Of a stretch of 64,000 nucleotides of DNA, positions 16,438 to 25,696 are shown piece after piece (positions within the stretch are counted from its first letter, which is position 1; each line of letters opens with the position of its first letter). A program made the position numbers and the translations under genes. Where the stretch lies: contig NZ_MCNV01000001.1 of assembly GCF_001718195.1 (NCBI RefSeq), positions 1 through 64,000 on the forward strand, read 5' to 3'. The DNA is from Paraburkholderia nodosa (lineage in GTDB: Bacteria; Pseudomonadota; Gammaproteobacteria; Burkholderiales; Burkholderiaceae). A model generated the notes under the pieces. That model made no database searches and was not told the origin of the DNA. It saw only the letters and a program-made list of their open reading frames with translations.

Positions 16438-17478
16438 TTAATGTTGCGCCGATGCCAGCGCCGGCTGCGCCGCCTGCGCGTCGATCAGCGATTCGATCAC
16501 CTGGTTCAGATCGGTGCCCGACTTGACCAGTTGCTCCTGAACCAGGATCGGCGCGGCAGCTTCCAGCGCCTTGATCTGTTCCGCACCCGGCTGCGGGTGG
16601 CTGAAGTCGTTGCGGCTCAGTTGCAGCTTCGCGACCGCGAGCGACACCTTCGAGTCTTCGGAAACGATTTGCGCCGCCTCGTCGGGGTGCGCGCCAATCC
16701 ATTCCCGCGCACGCTCATAGACCTTCAGCACGCGCGTGACGGTGTCCGGGTACTGTTTCAGGAACACTTCGCGCACGTTCAGGAAGCCCCACGTGTTGAA
16801 GCTGACATTGCGGTACAGCAGACGCGCGCCGTTGTCGACTTCCGCGGCGGCCATGTGGGGATCGAGCCCGGCCCACGCATCGACCTGACCGTTGATCAGC
16901 GCCGTGCGGCCATCCGGATGCTGAAGATTGACGATCTCGACGTCATCCTTCGTCAGGCCGACGGTATGCAGTGCGCGCAGCGTGAAGAGGTAGGGATCGG
17001 TGCCCTTCGTGGCGGCAATCTTCTTGCCCTTGAGGTCGGCGAGCGACTTCAGCGGCGAATCCTTGCGCACAACCAGCGCCGTCCACTCCGGGCGCGAGAA
17101 GATATACACGGTCTTGATCGGATTGCCGTTCGCCTTGCCGAGCACGGCCGCGAGGCCCGCGGTCGAGCCGATATCGATGGCGCCGCTGTTCAGATACTCC
17201 AGTGCGCGGTTGCTGCCGAGGCTCAGCACCCAGCGCACCTGCGTATGATCCGGCGCGAACTCCTGCTCGAGCCAGCCATTGCGTTTGATCACCAGACTTT
17301 CCGGCGAGTAGTACGCGTAGTCGATCTTGAGTTCCGCGGGTGCGGCGGCGGCCGCCCATGCCGGCGCGGCGATCATCGCGACCAGGCCGAGCAGCCACAG
17401 CGCGGCCGGCTTGCGCCAGGCGCGCAGCGACTGGCCGATATGCCGCCGCAGCGGCATCTTCGTCTTTTGATTCTGCAT
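16438..17478 (-). CDS. Aliphatic sulfonate-type periplasmic binding protein (SsuA-like)
   Basis: A 346-residue exported protein with a long N-region and signal peptide ending near PAWAAAAA, followed by a type II periplasmic fold of the SsuA/TauA/NrtA group: LKIDYAYYSPESLVIKRNGW, VRWVLSLGSNRALEYLNSGAIDIGS, DLKGKKIAATKGTDPYLF and a C-terminal partner lobe. It likely binds an alkanesulfonate or sulfate ester in the periplasm. AGGGGAAAG precedes the ATG at good distance. First gene of the three-gene importer; no monooxygenase is directly attached to this copy. Confidence 0.82.
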   Translation of the reverse strand: MQNQKTKMPLRRHIGQSLRAWRKPAALWLLGLVAMIAAPAWAAAAAPAELKIDYAYYSPESLVIKRNGWLEQEFAPDHTQVRWVLSLGSNRALEYLNSGAIDIGSTAGLAAVLGKANGNPIKTVYIFSRPEWTALVVRKDSPLKSLADLKGKKIAATKGTDPYLFTLRALHTVGLTKDDVEIVNLQHPDGRTALINGQVDAWAGLDPHMAAAEVDNGARLLYRNVSFNTWGFLNVREVFLKQYPDTVTRVLKVYERAREWIGAHPDEAAQIVSEDSKVSLAVAKLQLSRNDFSHPQPGAEQIKALEAAAPILVQEQLVKSGTDLNQVIESLIDAQAAQPALASAQH

Positions 17479-17734
17479 GTGCTTTCCCCTTTTTTAGCGT
17501 GTGGCGTGAGGGGCCGCGTGTGCCGCGGCATACTCATCGAACCTGCCAGCATAAAAAGCACTGCCGCGAAACGGAACCAAGAATCGGTCAGATCGAAAGA
17601 AGCGGAATGAATATCCCTGCGCGCCGCGCTGGACTGAGAAGGTCGGTTACTGATCGGCGGGAATCCAGCGAGCGCGCGCTGCGCGTCATCCGGACTCGCA
17701 ACAAGGGCCGCGTACCGGTCATGCTGCTCGACGC

Positions 17735-17845
17735 ATTCCCACGGAGCTCTCGTCGCTGCATCCGGATATGCCGCTAAATGCCGTCGTGCCGATCGAAGTC
17801 GACTCAACGGGGCGCTGGACCGCCGATGGTCCCCGCCCGGCTTGA
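17735..17845 (+). pseudogene. Possible C-terminal coding remnant of unknown family
   Basis: The plus strand reads IPTELSSLHPDMPLNAVVPI, then EVDSTGRWTADGPRPA and a TGA at 17843-17845. Composition and codon use look protein-like, but I recognise no family and see no start. The rest of 17479-17942, upstream of the ssuA-like gene on the opposite strand, has no recognisable gene and should contain that operon's promoter. Confidence 0.25.
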
Positions 17846-17942
17846 TTCATTGCGTCGACAGAGCAACCAGGGTCGTCGCGAACAGACGCGATGAGCCGTG
17901 TTCCCTGGCGGTTCTGCGCAATGCTGGTTGCGCGTGAGGCCG

Positions 17943-18056
17943 GAATCCGAACCGGCTGCCCGACAGCCCGCCTGAAGTCGCCTGAACGTTCGATTTGCCA
18001 CCCTGGTTGTTCACTTCGCCGAGACCTGAATCGATGATCCCATACAGCATGACCGA
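17943..18056 (-). pseudogene. N-terminal porin remnant
   Basis: The minus strand reads SVMLYGIIDSGLGEV, then NNQGGKSNVQATSGGLSGSRFGF, the first beta strand and turn of a Burkholderiales porin like the two full-length copies in this window. The match ends abruptly after GSRFGF, and no signal peptide or further strand is present. It is a 38-codon relic, the second broken porin in the window. Confidence 0.65.
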
Positions 18057-18261
18057 GGTAGTCGTCAGATTGGCGTGGCGCGCAAACGCCTTTTTGGCCT
18101 GGCTACGGTTCGATCCTTTGGACTCGTCCCAGCGATCTGCGCCATTCGTACTAAGCACCGCAACATCCCCCTGATAACCTTAGCGGGATTTGTTCGTTTC
18201 CAGCGTCGTGTTGTTGTTTAAAGTCGTCGGATCGCTTCACCCGCTTCGACTCCACGACGAC

Positions 18262-19284
18262 ATGAAAAAAATCCATAGCAAACTGAGGCAGTTTCTTCCG
18301 GCACTCGTCACGCTTTCTCTTCTGGGGGCCGGTATCGGCGCACACGCGCAGGACGCGGCCGACAAGGACGTGCCGTCGCTGAAAGGCAAGCGGATCGGCA
18401 TTACGGCAGCCGGCACGGATCACTACTGGGACCTGAAGGCCTATCAAGGTGCGGTCGACGAAGTCAAACGGCTGGGCGGTACGCCGATCGCACTCGATGC
18501 GGGCCGCAACGACAATCGGCAGATCGCGCAGATCCAGACACTGATCGCGCAGAAGCCCGACGCGATCGTCGAACAACTGGGCACGGCGAGCGTGCTGGAG
18601 CCTTGGTTGCAGAAAATCCGCCAAGCAGGCATCCCGCTCTTCACAATCGATACGGCCTCGCCGTCCAGCCTGAACGACACCACGTCGGATAATTTCTTCA
18701 TCGGCGAACAGTTGGCGCTGAAACTCGTCAACGACATTCACGGCGAAGGCAACATTCTCGTGTTCAACGGTTTTTATGGCGTACCGGTGTGCGCAATCCG
18801 TTATGACCAGTTGAAAGCCGTGCTGAAGTACTACCCGAAGGTGCACATCATCCAGCCCGAACTGCGCGATGTGATTCCGAACACCGTACAAAGCGCGTAC
18901 GCGCAGATCAGCCAGTTGCTGACCAAATATCCGAAGGGGCAGATCGCCGCGATCTGGGCCGCGTGGGACGTGCCGCAAGTCGGCGCGACGCAGGCTATCG
19001 ACGCCGCGCACCGCACGGAAATCAAAACCTATGCGGTAGACGGCAGCCCGGACGTAGTCAACCTCGTCAAGGACCCGAATTCGAGCGCGGCCGCCGTGGT
19101 CGCGCAGCAACCCGCGCTGATCGGCAAAACCGCGGTCGACAACGTTGCGCGCTATCTCGCCGGCGAGAAGAATCTGGCGCCATACACCTACGTGCCGTCG
19201 ATCCTTGTCACGAAAGATAACGCCGGCGCCATTCAGCAGACGCTCGGGCAAACGGTACCGAACGGCAGCATCGCATCGAAATGA
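18262..19284 (+). CDS. Periplasmic sugar-binding protein of a second ribose-type ABC importer
   Basis: A 340-residue protein: signal peptide from MKKIHSKLRQFLPALV to AHAQ, then a Peripla_BP_4 fold with LKGKRIGITAAGTDHYWDLK, PDAIVEQLG, IPLFTIDTASPSS, NILVFNGFYG and the C-terminal hinge IWAAWDVPQVGATQA. The MKK start at 18262 is preferred over an upstream ATG at 18190 because it gives a normal signal sequence. It is the first gene of a tight four-gene importer operon; the following ATPase start overlaps its stop as ATGA. The ligand is unknown: no catabolic enzyme is attached. Confidence 0.85.
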   Translation: MKKIHSKLRQFLPALVTLSLLGAGIGAHAQDAADKDVPSLKGKRIGITAAGTDHYWDLKAYQGAVDEVKRLGGTPIALDAGRNDNRQIAQIQTLIAQKPDAIVEQLGTASVLEPWLQKIRQAGIPLFTIDTASPSSLNDTTSDNFFIGEQLALKLVNDIHGEGNILVFNGFYGVPVCAIRYDQLKAVLKYYPKVHIIQPELRDVIPNTVQSAYAQISQLLTKYPKGQIAAIWAAWDVPQVGATQAIDAAHRTEIKTYAVDGSPDVVNLVKDPNSSAAAVVAQQPALIGKTAVDNVARYLAGEKNLAPYTYVPSILVTKDNAGAIQQTLGQTVPNGSIASK

Positions 19285-20894
19285 CGCAGTACATTCCCGC
19301 GCTCGCGCTGCGTGACGTCGTCAAGCAGTTCAACGGTGTGCCCGCGCTGCGCGCCGCATCGCTGGAAGTGCGGCGCGGCACCGTGCATGGCCTGATCGGT
19401 CAGAACGGCGCGGGAAAATCGACGCTGATCAAGATACTCGCCGGTATTCACCATGCCGACGACGGGACCATCGCGGTGGACGGCGTGGACCGGGGTCCGA
19501 ACGGAAGCGCGTCACGTGAGCCGCTATCGCAGATCGGTTTCATTCATCAGGAACGGCTACTGCCCGCCACCTTCACGGTCGCCGAAGCCTTGCTAAGCGG
19601 CAACGAGCCGATTCTCGGCACGCGCCGCACGCGCTTCGATCGGCGCAGTTCTCCTCTGGGCATACTCGACGTCCGGCGCATGCAGCGTGAGGCGCGCGAA
19701 GCGGTCGCAACGCATTTCGGCATCGATCTCGCGCCCAACCGTCTGATCGCCGAGTTGAGCGTGGCCGAACAGCAGATCGTGCAGATCACCCGTGCGTTGA
19801 TGCGCGAGCCGCGCATTCTGGTGTTCGACGAACCGACTGCCGCGCTCGTCAATCGCGAAGTCGAGCGTCTGCTTCAGACGATCGATCGCCTGCGGCAGCG
19901 CGGCCTGACAATCCTGTATGTGTCTCATCATCTGAACGAAATCGCGGCGATCTGCGATCGGGTCACGGTCTTGCGCGACGGCAAGGACGTCGCGCACGTC
20001 GACGCTCGCACAACCCCGACCGAAGCGTTGGTCAGCGCGATGATCGGCACCGACGCGACGCCCCGCACAGCGCGTGCGCCGCGAACCGCAAGCGCCCCGC
20101 TTCTGTCGGTGCACGAGCTCCACGCGGACAAGCGCTTCGAGCAGATTTCGTTCGAACTCGGGCGCGGCGAGATCGTCGGCGTGACCGGGCTGCTGGGCTC
20201 GGGCGGCAAGCAACTGGTGCGCAGCCTGTTCGGACTCGAACGCGAGGTTCGCGGCGCGATCACACTCGACGGCAAGCCCGTGCGACTGCGCCGCCCCGCC
20301 GACGCGGTGCGCGCCGGCATCGCCTTCGTGCCCGAAGATCGTCGCGCGCATGGTGTCGCGCCGTCGCTGAGCGTGCGCGAAAACCTCACGCTGTCGAGCC
20401 TCGCGCGTTTCAGCCGCTTCGGATTGCTGGCGCGACGCGACGAGCGCCAGGCCGTGCGGCAGGCGATCGACGCGTTCAGCATCCGCGCACCCGGCCCGGA
20501 AGCGCCGGTGCGTCATCTGTCGGGCGGCAATCAGCAGAAGGTCGCATTAGGCAAATGGCTGATTCGCGGCGCCGGACCGGGGTCGAGAATCTATCTGCTC
20601 GACGAACCCACTGTGGGCGTCGATATCGGTGCAAAGACCGAGATCTACCGGATGCTCGAGCGGCTCGCCAACGACGGCGCGGCCGTGCTGCTGTTTTCGA
20701 GCGACCTGATCGAACTGCTGGAAGTGACCGATCGCGTGCTGGTCATGACGCGAGGGCGCATCGTCAAGGAATTGATCTCGCGCGAAACCTCGAGTCAGGA
20801 GGTGCTTGCATGGGCCACTGGCGCTCGCACCGGATCCAACGGGGAGGCGACAGCCGAGCCGAGCCGCGCGCAGCGTACGGAGCGCGCCGCATGA
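19281..20894 (+). CDS. Ribose-type ABC transporter ATP-binding protein (two ATPase domains)
   Basis: A 537-residue RbsA-type tandem ATPase. Domain 1: Walker A GQNGAGKST, signature region LSVAEQQIVQITRAL and Walker B ILVFDEPTAAL. Domain 2: Walker A replaced by GLLGSGGKQLV, as usual, then LSGGNQQKVALGKW and Walker B IYLLDEPTVGVD. Slightly longer than the family norm because of a 15-20 residue insertion after HQERLLPATFTVAEALLSGN. Overlaps its neighbours by four bases on both sides, so the operon is translationally coupled. Confidence 0.87.
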   Translation: MTQYIPALALRDVVKQFNGVPALRAASLEVRRGTVHGLIGQNGAGKSTLIKILAGIHHADDGTIAVDGVDRGPNGSASREPLSQIGFIHQERLLPATFTVAEALLSGNEPILGTRRTRFDRRSSPLGILDVRRMQREAREAVATHFGIDLAPNRLIAELSVAEQQIVQITRALMREPRILVFDEPTAALVNREVERLLQTIDRLRQRGLTILYVSHHLNEIAAICDRVTVLRDGKDVAHVDARTTPTEALVSAMIGTDATPRTARAPRTASAPLLSVHELHADKRFEQISFELGRGEIVGVTGLLGSGGKQLVRSLFGLEREVRGAITLDGKPVRLRRPADAVRAGIAFVPEDRRAHGVAPSLSVRENLTLSSLARFSRFGLLARRDERQAVRQAIDAFSIRAPGPEAPVRHLSGGNQQKVALGKWLIRGAGPGSRIYLLDEPTVGVDIGAKTEIYRMLERLANDGAAVLLFSSDLIELLEVTDRVLVMTRGRIVKELISRETSSQEVLAWATGARTGSNGEATAEPSRAQRTERAA

Positions 20895-21919
20895 GCAAGG
20901 TACTTGACGATACACGGGAGCGCCCACGCGTTGCGTTGCCGTCCGGATGGTTCGGCGCGCAGTTCTGGCTGCGCGGCTGCGCCGTGCTGGCGTTTGCGCT
21001 GGTGGCCGCGGTCTTCGCCGCGAGTTCTCCGCTATTCCTGAGCATAGCGAATCTGGCGAACGTATTGCAGCAATCGGTCGTGGTAGGCATTCTCGGCTTT
21101 GGGCTGACCGCCGTTCTGATCGGCGGCGGCGCGGATCCGATCAAGGGCGGACTCGATCTGTCGATCGCGGCGAACATGGGCTGGTGCGCGGCGGTCTATG
21201 CCGTGAGTTTGCGCGACGGTCTGCCGGAAGGCGCCGCGCTGGTTCTGACGCTCGCCGCAGGTGCCGCGATCGGCGCGTTGAACGCATTCGCGGTGATCGC
21301 GCTGGGCATCTTCCCGTTGCTCGCCACGTTGACGACGATGAATATCGCCGCAGGCCTCGAACTGGTGCTGACGCAGAATACGTCTGTCCCGGTCGCCTCG
21401 CCGCTGATGACGTTCCTGCTGGATAGCGGCCCGTTCGACGTGCCGCATCTCGCGTATGCGCTCATAGGCGTCGCCGTGCTGTTCACGCTGCTGATCCACT
21501 ACACCGCATTCGGCTTGCGCCTGCGCGCGACCGGCGCGCATCGCGACGCCGCGCGCGCCGCGGGAATCCGCACAGACCGGTATGTTGCTTCGAGCTATGT
21601 GGTCAGCGGTCTCTCGGCCGCGCTGGCGGCCCTTGCATCCTCTGCGCTGCTGAGCGGAAGTTCGCCAGGCGCGGGCGAGAATCTGCTGGCGGTCATCGCG
21701 GCGGCACTATTGGGCGTCGTATTCTCACGGCGGCTCGTGCCGACCATTCCGGGCACCTTGCTTGCCGTGCTGTTTGTCGGCCTCGTCAACAATGGCTTCC
21801 AGCTCGACAATCTGTCGAGTTATTGGGTCAACGGTGTCGAGGGCGCGCTGATCCTGTTCGTCGTCGCCACCACCGCTGTGATGCGCCGACGCCACACCGG
21901 GAACCATGCAAATGACTAA
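20891..21919 (+). CDS. Ribose-type ABC transporter permease 1
   Basis: A 342-residue BPD_transp_2 permease. Family features: PLFLSIANLANVLQQS, GGLDLSIAANMGW, ALNAFAVIALGIFPLLATL and the ATPase-contact loop RATGAHRDAARAAGIRTDRY. The ATG at 20891 overlaps the ATPase stop (ATGA). Two different permeases follow each other here, so the channel is probably a heterodimer, as in AI-2 (LsrCD) or xylitol-type importers. Confidence 0.85.
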   Translation: MSKVLDDTRERPRVALPSGWFGAQFWLRGCAVLAFALVAAVFAASSPLFLSIANLANVLQQSVVVGILGFGLTAVLIGGGADPIKGGLDLSIAANMGWCAAVYAVSLRDGLPEGAALVLTLAAGAAIGALNAFAVIALGIFPLLATLTTMNIAAGLELVLTQNTSVPVASPLMTFLLDSGPFDVPHLAYALIGVAVLFTLLIHYTAFGLRLRATGAHRDAARAAGIRTDRYVASSYVVSGLSAALAALASSALLSGSSPGAGENLLAVIAAALLGVVFSRRLVPTIPGTLLAVLFVGLVNNGFQLDNLSSYWVNGVEGALILFVVATTAVMRRRHTGNHAND

Positions 21920-22871
21920 CCGGATCGCCCGGGTGCAGCGCTACGCGTTGATCGTCGCACTCTTCGCCGTGTTTGCATTTTTCTCGGCGGTCGCGCCCGG
22001 CTTCGCGCGCGCCGACAATCTGGCGAACGTGCTCCTAAACAACTTCGCGTTGCTCGCGATCGCGTCGCTGGGGATGACGCTGGCGTTGTCAATCGGTGCG
22101 ATCGATCTATCGTTGGGCACGTCGATCGACGTTGCGAGCCTCGCGTTCGTGCTGCTCAGCGCGCATCAGACGGCGCTGCCGCTCGCCATACTGGGCGGAT
22201 TCGTGGCAGCGCTGGCGGTCGGCGCGCTCAACAGCGTGTTGATCGCCGGCTTCGGCATCGCGCCGTTTCTCGCCACGCTTGGCACGCTGTTCATCGGACA
22301 AACCGTGCAGCAGTTGGCGACCGACGGCGGACAGCCAGTCTATTTGCTCAATGTCCCGCTGTCGGCGCTGTTCAGCGAGCTGGCACACGGCGCAATCGCC
22401 GGAATTCCTGTGCCGCTGTGGCTGGTCGCGATACTGGCTGGCGCGGTTCACGTGGCCTCGGCGCGCTCGGTGTTTGGACGGCAGGCCGCCGCGTTGGGCG
22501 CACAACCGGGCGTCGCACGCTACTCGGGGCTGCCCGTCGGCGCGATCGTGTCGTGGACGCTGATTGCCAGCGCGTTAATCTATGGCGTGGTCGGCGTGTT
22601 GCTGTCGTCGACGGTCAAGGCGTACGTCCCGCAGGCGGGCAATGGTTATCTGCTGAACGCGATCGGCGCAACCTTCATCGGCACCACGCTGTCGTCGAGC
22701 CGACGGCCAGGCGTGACCGGCACGCTGCTCGGCGTTCTGCTGATCAGCCTCGTGGCCAATGGCCTGTTGCTGATTGGCTGGAATTTCTATTGGCAGCAGG
22801 TCGCAACCGGCGTGCTGATCTTCGCCGTGCTGGCGCTGAGCTTCGCACCGCGCGGAGAGCAGCTGGCGTGA
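21906..22871 (+). CDS. Ribose-type ABC transporter permease 2
   Basis: A 321-residue BPD_transp_2 permease with PGFARADNLANVLLNNFALLA, SIGAIDLSLGTSIDVASLAF, ALNSVLIAGFGIAPFLATLG and AAALGAQPGVARYSGLPVG. It starts 14 bases inside the end of permease 1 (or at the second ATG, 21912). It shares the fold of permease 1 but is clearly divergent, supporting a heterodimeric channel. A short GGGG-CTCG-CCCC hairpin lies just after the stop. Confidence 0.84.
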   Translation: MQMTNRIARVQRYALIVALFAVFAFFSAVAPGFARADNLANVLLNNFALLAIASLGMTLALSIGAIDLSLGTSIDVASLAFVLLSAHQTALPLAILGGFVAALAVGALNSVLIAGFGIAPFLATLGTLFIGQTVQQLATDGGQPVYLLNVPLSALFSELAHGAIAGIPVPLWLVAILAGAVHVASARSVFGRQAAALGAQPGVARYSGLPVGAIVSWTLIASALIYGVVGVLLSSTVKAYVPQAGNGYLLNAIGATFIGTTLSSSRRPGVTGTLLGVLLISLVANGLLLIGWNFYWQQVATGVLIFAVLALSFAPRGEQLA

Positions 22872-23036
22872 TTGTTCTGGGGCTCGCCCCCCGTCAACGA
22901 GGTGTGACGTCGCAACACTCCCAGCACAACCATATGCATGTAATCGCTTTCATCATAAGCATCCGATGATCGAATGGTTCACCTCACAATTGAGGCGTGC
23001 CTACACTAAATCGCCCCAATTACCGAGTGGTTCGTC

Positions 23037-24755
23037 ATGCGCCGCAAAGCAGGAAAACCCACTTCCGCACCGCCATCCAAACATGCACTCGCGTCGTCGA
23101 ATGGCCATCACGCTCTGAAACGCCGCGCCTTCCTCCAGGGACTCGGGGCCGCCGCCGGCGCCACCGTACTGGCGTCAGCAATTGGCACGCCATCCGCCGC
23201 GTACGCGCAGCAAGTCGGCGGCAAACCATCCGGATCACCTGCGCCCAGGCGCGGCGGCCGCGTGACGCTGCTGGTCAATCCGGAACCGAACGTGCTGGTC
23301 AACTTCGCGACGACGGCAGGCGCGGAGGACAAGGCGAGTCCCAAGATAACGGATGGTCTGCTCGCTTACGACTTCGACGTGCAACCTCAACCGCAACTGG
23401 CGACGAAGTGGGAAATCAGCAGCGATGGCCTGCAATACACGTTTCATCTTCGTGAGAACGTGCGATGGCACGATGGCAAGCCGTTCACCTCGCAGGATGT
23501 CGCGCAGTCCATCAAGCTCCTGCAGACGTATCACCCGCGTGGCCGCGCCACCTTCGCGAACGTATCGGGTGTCGATACGCCGGATGCTCATACCGCCGTG
23601 CTGAGACTCTCCCGCCCTGCGCCCTATCTGCTCTATGCGCTGGCTGCGTCCGAGTCGCCGATCGTTCCGGCTCACCTCTATGCCGAGGGCGATCCGCTTA
23701 ATAATCCTAACAATACGAAGCCAATCGGCACCGGGCCGTATTTGTTCAAGGAGTGGGTGCGCGGCAGTCATGTCCGTCTGGTGCGCAACCCCGACTACTG
23801 GGATGCACCGAAGCCGTATGTCGATGAACTCTGGTTGACGTTCATCCCGGATGCCGCCGCACGCGCTGCCGCGCTCGAAACCGGAGAGCTCGATCTTGCC
23901 GGCGAAAACCCCGTGCCGTTGACGGACATCGCCAGGCTCACGAAGGAGCCGCATCTGCAACTCGAAACGCGCGGCTACAGCTACGATGCCGCATTGACTC
24001 AACTGGTTTTCAACCTCGACAACCCGTATCTGAAAGATGTACGCATCCGCCACGCCATCGGTCATGCCATTGATCGCCAGGCGATCCTGCGATCCGTCTT
24101 CTATGGTTACGGCGTGCCCTCGCCGGCGGCGATCAGCCCTTTGCTGAGCCAGTTCTACGACCCCGCCGTAAAGTCCTATCCATACGATCCGGCACTCGCG
24201 GAGAAGCTGCTGGATGACGCGGGCTATCGGCGCAAGGGAGAGGGGCAGTCATTCCGTTTCCCGTTGACAATCGACTACAACCCGTACGATCCGTCGTTTC
24301 AGCTACTCGCACAGTTTCTCAGGCAATCGCTCAGACGTGTCGGTATCGACGCAACGGTTCGCTCGCAAGACTTCCCGACTTATGTAAAACGTGTGTTCAC
24401 GGATCGTGCGTTCGATATCGACGCAAACTTCATGGGCAACACCTTCGACCCGACTGTGGGTGTCCAGCGCATCTACTGGTCGAAGAATTTCAAGCCCGGC
24501 GTGCCCTTCTCCAATGCCAGCCATTACGAGAACGCGGACGCGGACAGGCTTCTGGAAGCGGCCGCGGTGGCGGTCGACCGGAACAAGCGTATCGAGATCT
24601 TCAAGGAGTTTCAGTTGAAGGTGGCGGATGATCTGCCGGTCTACAACCTCATCACACTCAAGCAGGTCACGCTCTACAACAAGCGGGTGCATGGACACAC
24701 GGTCACGGCGGACGGACTCTGCGGCAATCTGGCCGGGCTCTATGTAGACGCCTGA
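23037..24755 (+). CDS. Orphan family 5 (peptide-type) solute-binding protein with Tat signal
   Basis: A 572-residue extracellular solute-binding protein family 5 member (DppA/OppA/NikA fold). The N-terminus carries a twin-arginine signal (LKRRAFLQGLGAAAGA) followed by a cleavable hydrophobic region ending AYAQ. Family signatures: LATKWEISSDGLQYTFHLRENVRWHDGKPF is spread over residues 120-150, then IGTGPYLFKEW, HVRLVRNPDYW and DVRIRHAIGHAIDRQAIL. It binds a small peptide or peptide-like ligand in the periplasm. No permease or ATPase gene is adjacent; it may feed one of the peptide-type importers further along. Starting at ATG 23037 leaves about 34 residues before the twin Arg. Confidence 0.83.
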   Translation: MRRKAGKPTSAPPSKHALASSNGHHALKRRAFLQGLGAAAGATVLASAIGTPSAAYAQQVGGKPSGSPAPRRGGRVTLLVNPEPNVLVNFATTAGAEDKASPKITDGLLAYDFDVQPQPQLATKWEISSDGLQYTFHLRENVRWHDGKPFTSQDVAQSIKLLQTYHPRGRATFANVSGVDTPDAHTAVLRLSRPAPYLLYALAASESPIVPAHLYAEGDPLNNPNNTKPIGTGPYLFKEWVRGSHVRLVRNPDYWDAPKPYVDELWLTFIPDAAARAAALETGELDLAGENPVPLTDIARLTKEPHLQLETRGYSYDAALTQLVFNLDNPYLKDVRIRHAIGHAIDRQAILRSVFYGYGVPSPAAISPLLSQFYDPAVKSYPYDPALAEKLLDDAGYRRKGEGQSFRFPLTIDYNPYDPSFQLLAQFLRQSLRRVGIDATVRSQDFPTYVKRVFTDRAFDIDANFMGNTFDPTVGVQRIYWSKNFKPGVPFSNASHYENADADRLLEAAAVAVDRNKRIEIFKEFQLKVADDLPVYNLITLKQVTLYNKRVHGHTVTADGLCGNLAGLYVDA

Positions 24756-24838
24756 TCGAGTGCGCAGCCCTCTCAATCCTGCGGCGCGAACAGCGATCGG
24801 CGAATCGGTCAAAGGTTGTCAGGTCACGGCGTTCGAAT

Positions 24839-25114
24839 GTGGCGCACGTAATCCCCCATGCCGGCGTGCCCGCCATCGATCCCGACCAGCATCGCCTCGT
24901 CGTGCATGGCCTCGTGCGCGAGCCACGACTCTTCACGATGGACCGCCTCGTGCGCTTCCCGTCCGAGTCGCGCGTGCACTTTCTCGAATGCTCGGGCAAC
25001 ACCGGCAACGAATGGAACGGCCCCAGCGGGCTGCCCGTCCAGTTCACGCACGGCCTGCTATACATGCCCAACCGCGACGGCTTCGTGCCCGATCCGCGCC
25101 CCGGCGCGCTGTGA
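24839..25114 (+). pseudogene. SoxC-like sulfite dehydrogenase (molybdenum enzyme) fragment
   Basis: About 70 codons match the N-terminal region of SoxC/sulfite oxidase-type molybdoenzymes: HAGVPAIDPDQHRLVVHGLV, LFTMDRLVRFPSESRVHFLE, CSGNTGNEW and VQFTHGLL. The match stops just before the segment that contains the molybdenum-ligating Cys, and the following residues (YMPNRDGFVPDPRPGAL and a stop) are unrelated. No signal peptide or Tat motif precedes it. Full-length SoxC is over 400 residues, so this is a relic. It shows a periplasmic sulfite-oxidising enzyme once existed here. Confidence 0.7.
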
Positions 25115-25206
25115 TGCCTCGCGCCGTCCCGATCGAGACAGCGCCCTCACGGTCGATTCATTGCGGCCCGGGCATCCGAGGTGAAACCTGCGATGACGCT
25201 TCGCAT

Positions 25207-25599
25207 CTACTGCGTCGAAAAACCTCCTTCCCCCTGAACCGGGCCTTGCGCCGCAGAAAAAGCTTGCCGCGCGGCCTCGACCGCGTGCCGATGCTGCTCT
25301 GCCCATTCCAGAATCGCGCGCAGATGTGGTTCGAGCGAGCGCCCCAGTTGCGAGATTTCGTAGGTCACGGCCACCGGAGCGGTACTGACGACCGTCCGCT
25401 TGATGAAGCCGTTAAATTCCAGGCGGCGCAGGCATTGCGTCAGCGACTTCTGCGTAATGCCTTCGTTCGCCCTGCGCAGCGCGTTGAATCGCATCGGGCC
25501 ACTGCAGAGGCAATCGAGAACCAGCAGCGACCACTTGCTCGTGATCTCTTCAAGCACGAAGCGATTCAGTTCGAGGTCTTCATGGGATGACGCGGACAT
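25207..25599 (-). CDS. HxlR-family transcriptional regulator
   Basis: A 130-residue winged-helix regulator of the HxlR (MarR-like) family: EEITSKWSLLVLDCLCSGPM, RFNALRRANEGITQKSLTQC, LRRLEFNGFIKRTV and VTYEISQLGRSLEPHL are all characteristic. HxlR proteins are small DNA-binding dimers that respond to aldehydes, quinones or redox stress. It is transcribed divergently from the NmrA-like gene that begins 98 bases away, a common pairing in which the regulator represses the oxidoreductase. Confidence 0.87.
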   Translation of the reverse strand: MSASSHEDLELNRFVLEEITSKWSLLVLDCLCSGPMRFNALRRANEGITQKSLTQCLRRLEFNGFIKRTVVSTAPVAVTYEISQLGRSLEPHLRAILEWAEQHRHAVEAARQAFSAAQGPVQGEGGFSTQ

Positions 25600-25696
25600 G
25601 GGATCCTCCGGGGTACCTGGTAGCGTTCAGGTGCGTAATTGCATTCAGGTTTCAAATCTATACCATGAATCACCTCTGATAACGAGGAGAGTGAAC

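Noticed and set aside
15554-17610. Long plus-strand open frames across the SsuABC-like genes
   Set aside because: They are antisense shadows with His/Arg/Gln-rich composition and no domains.
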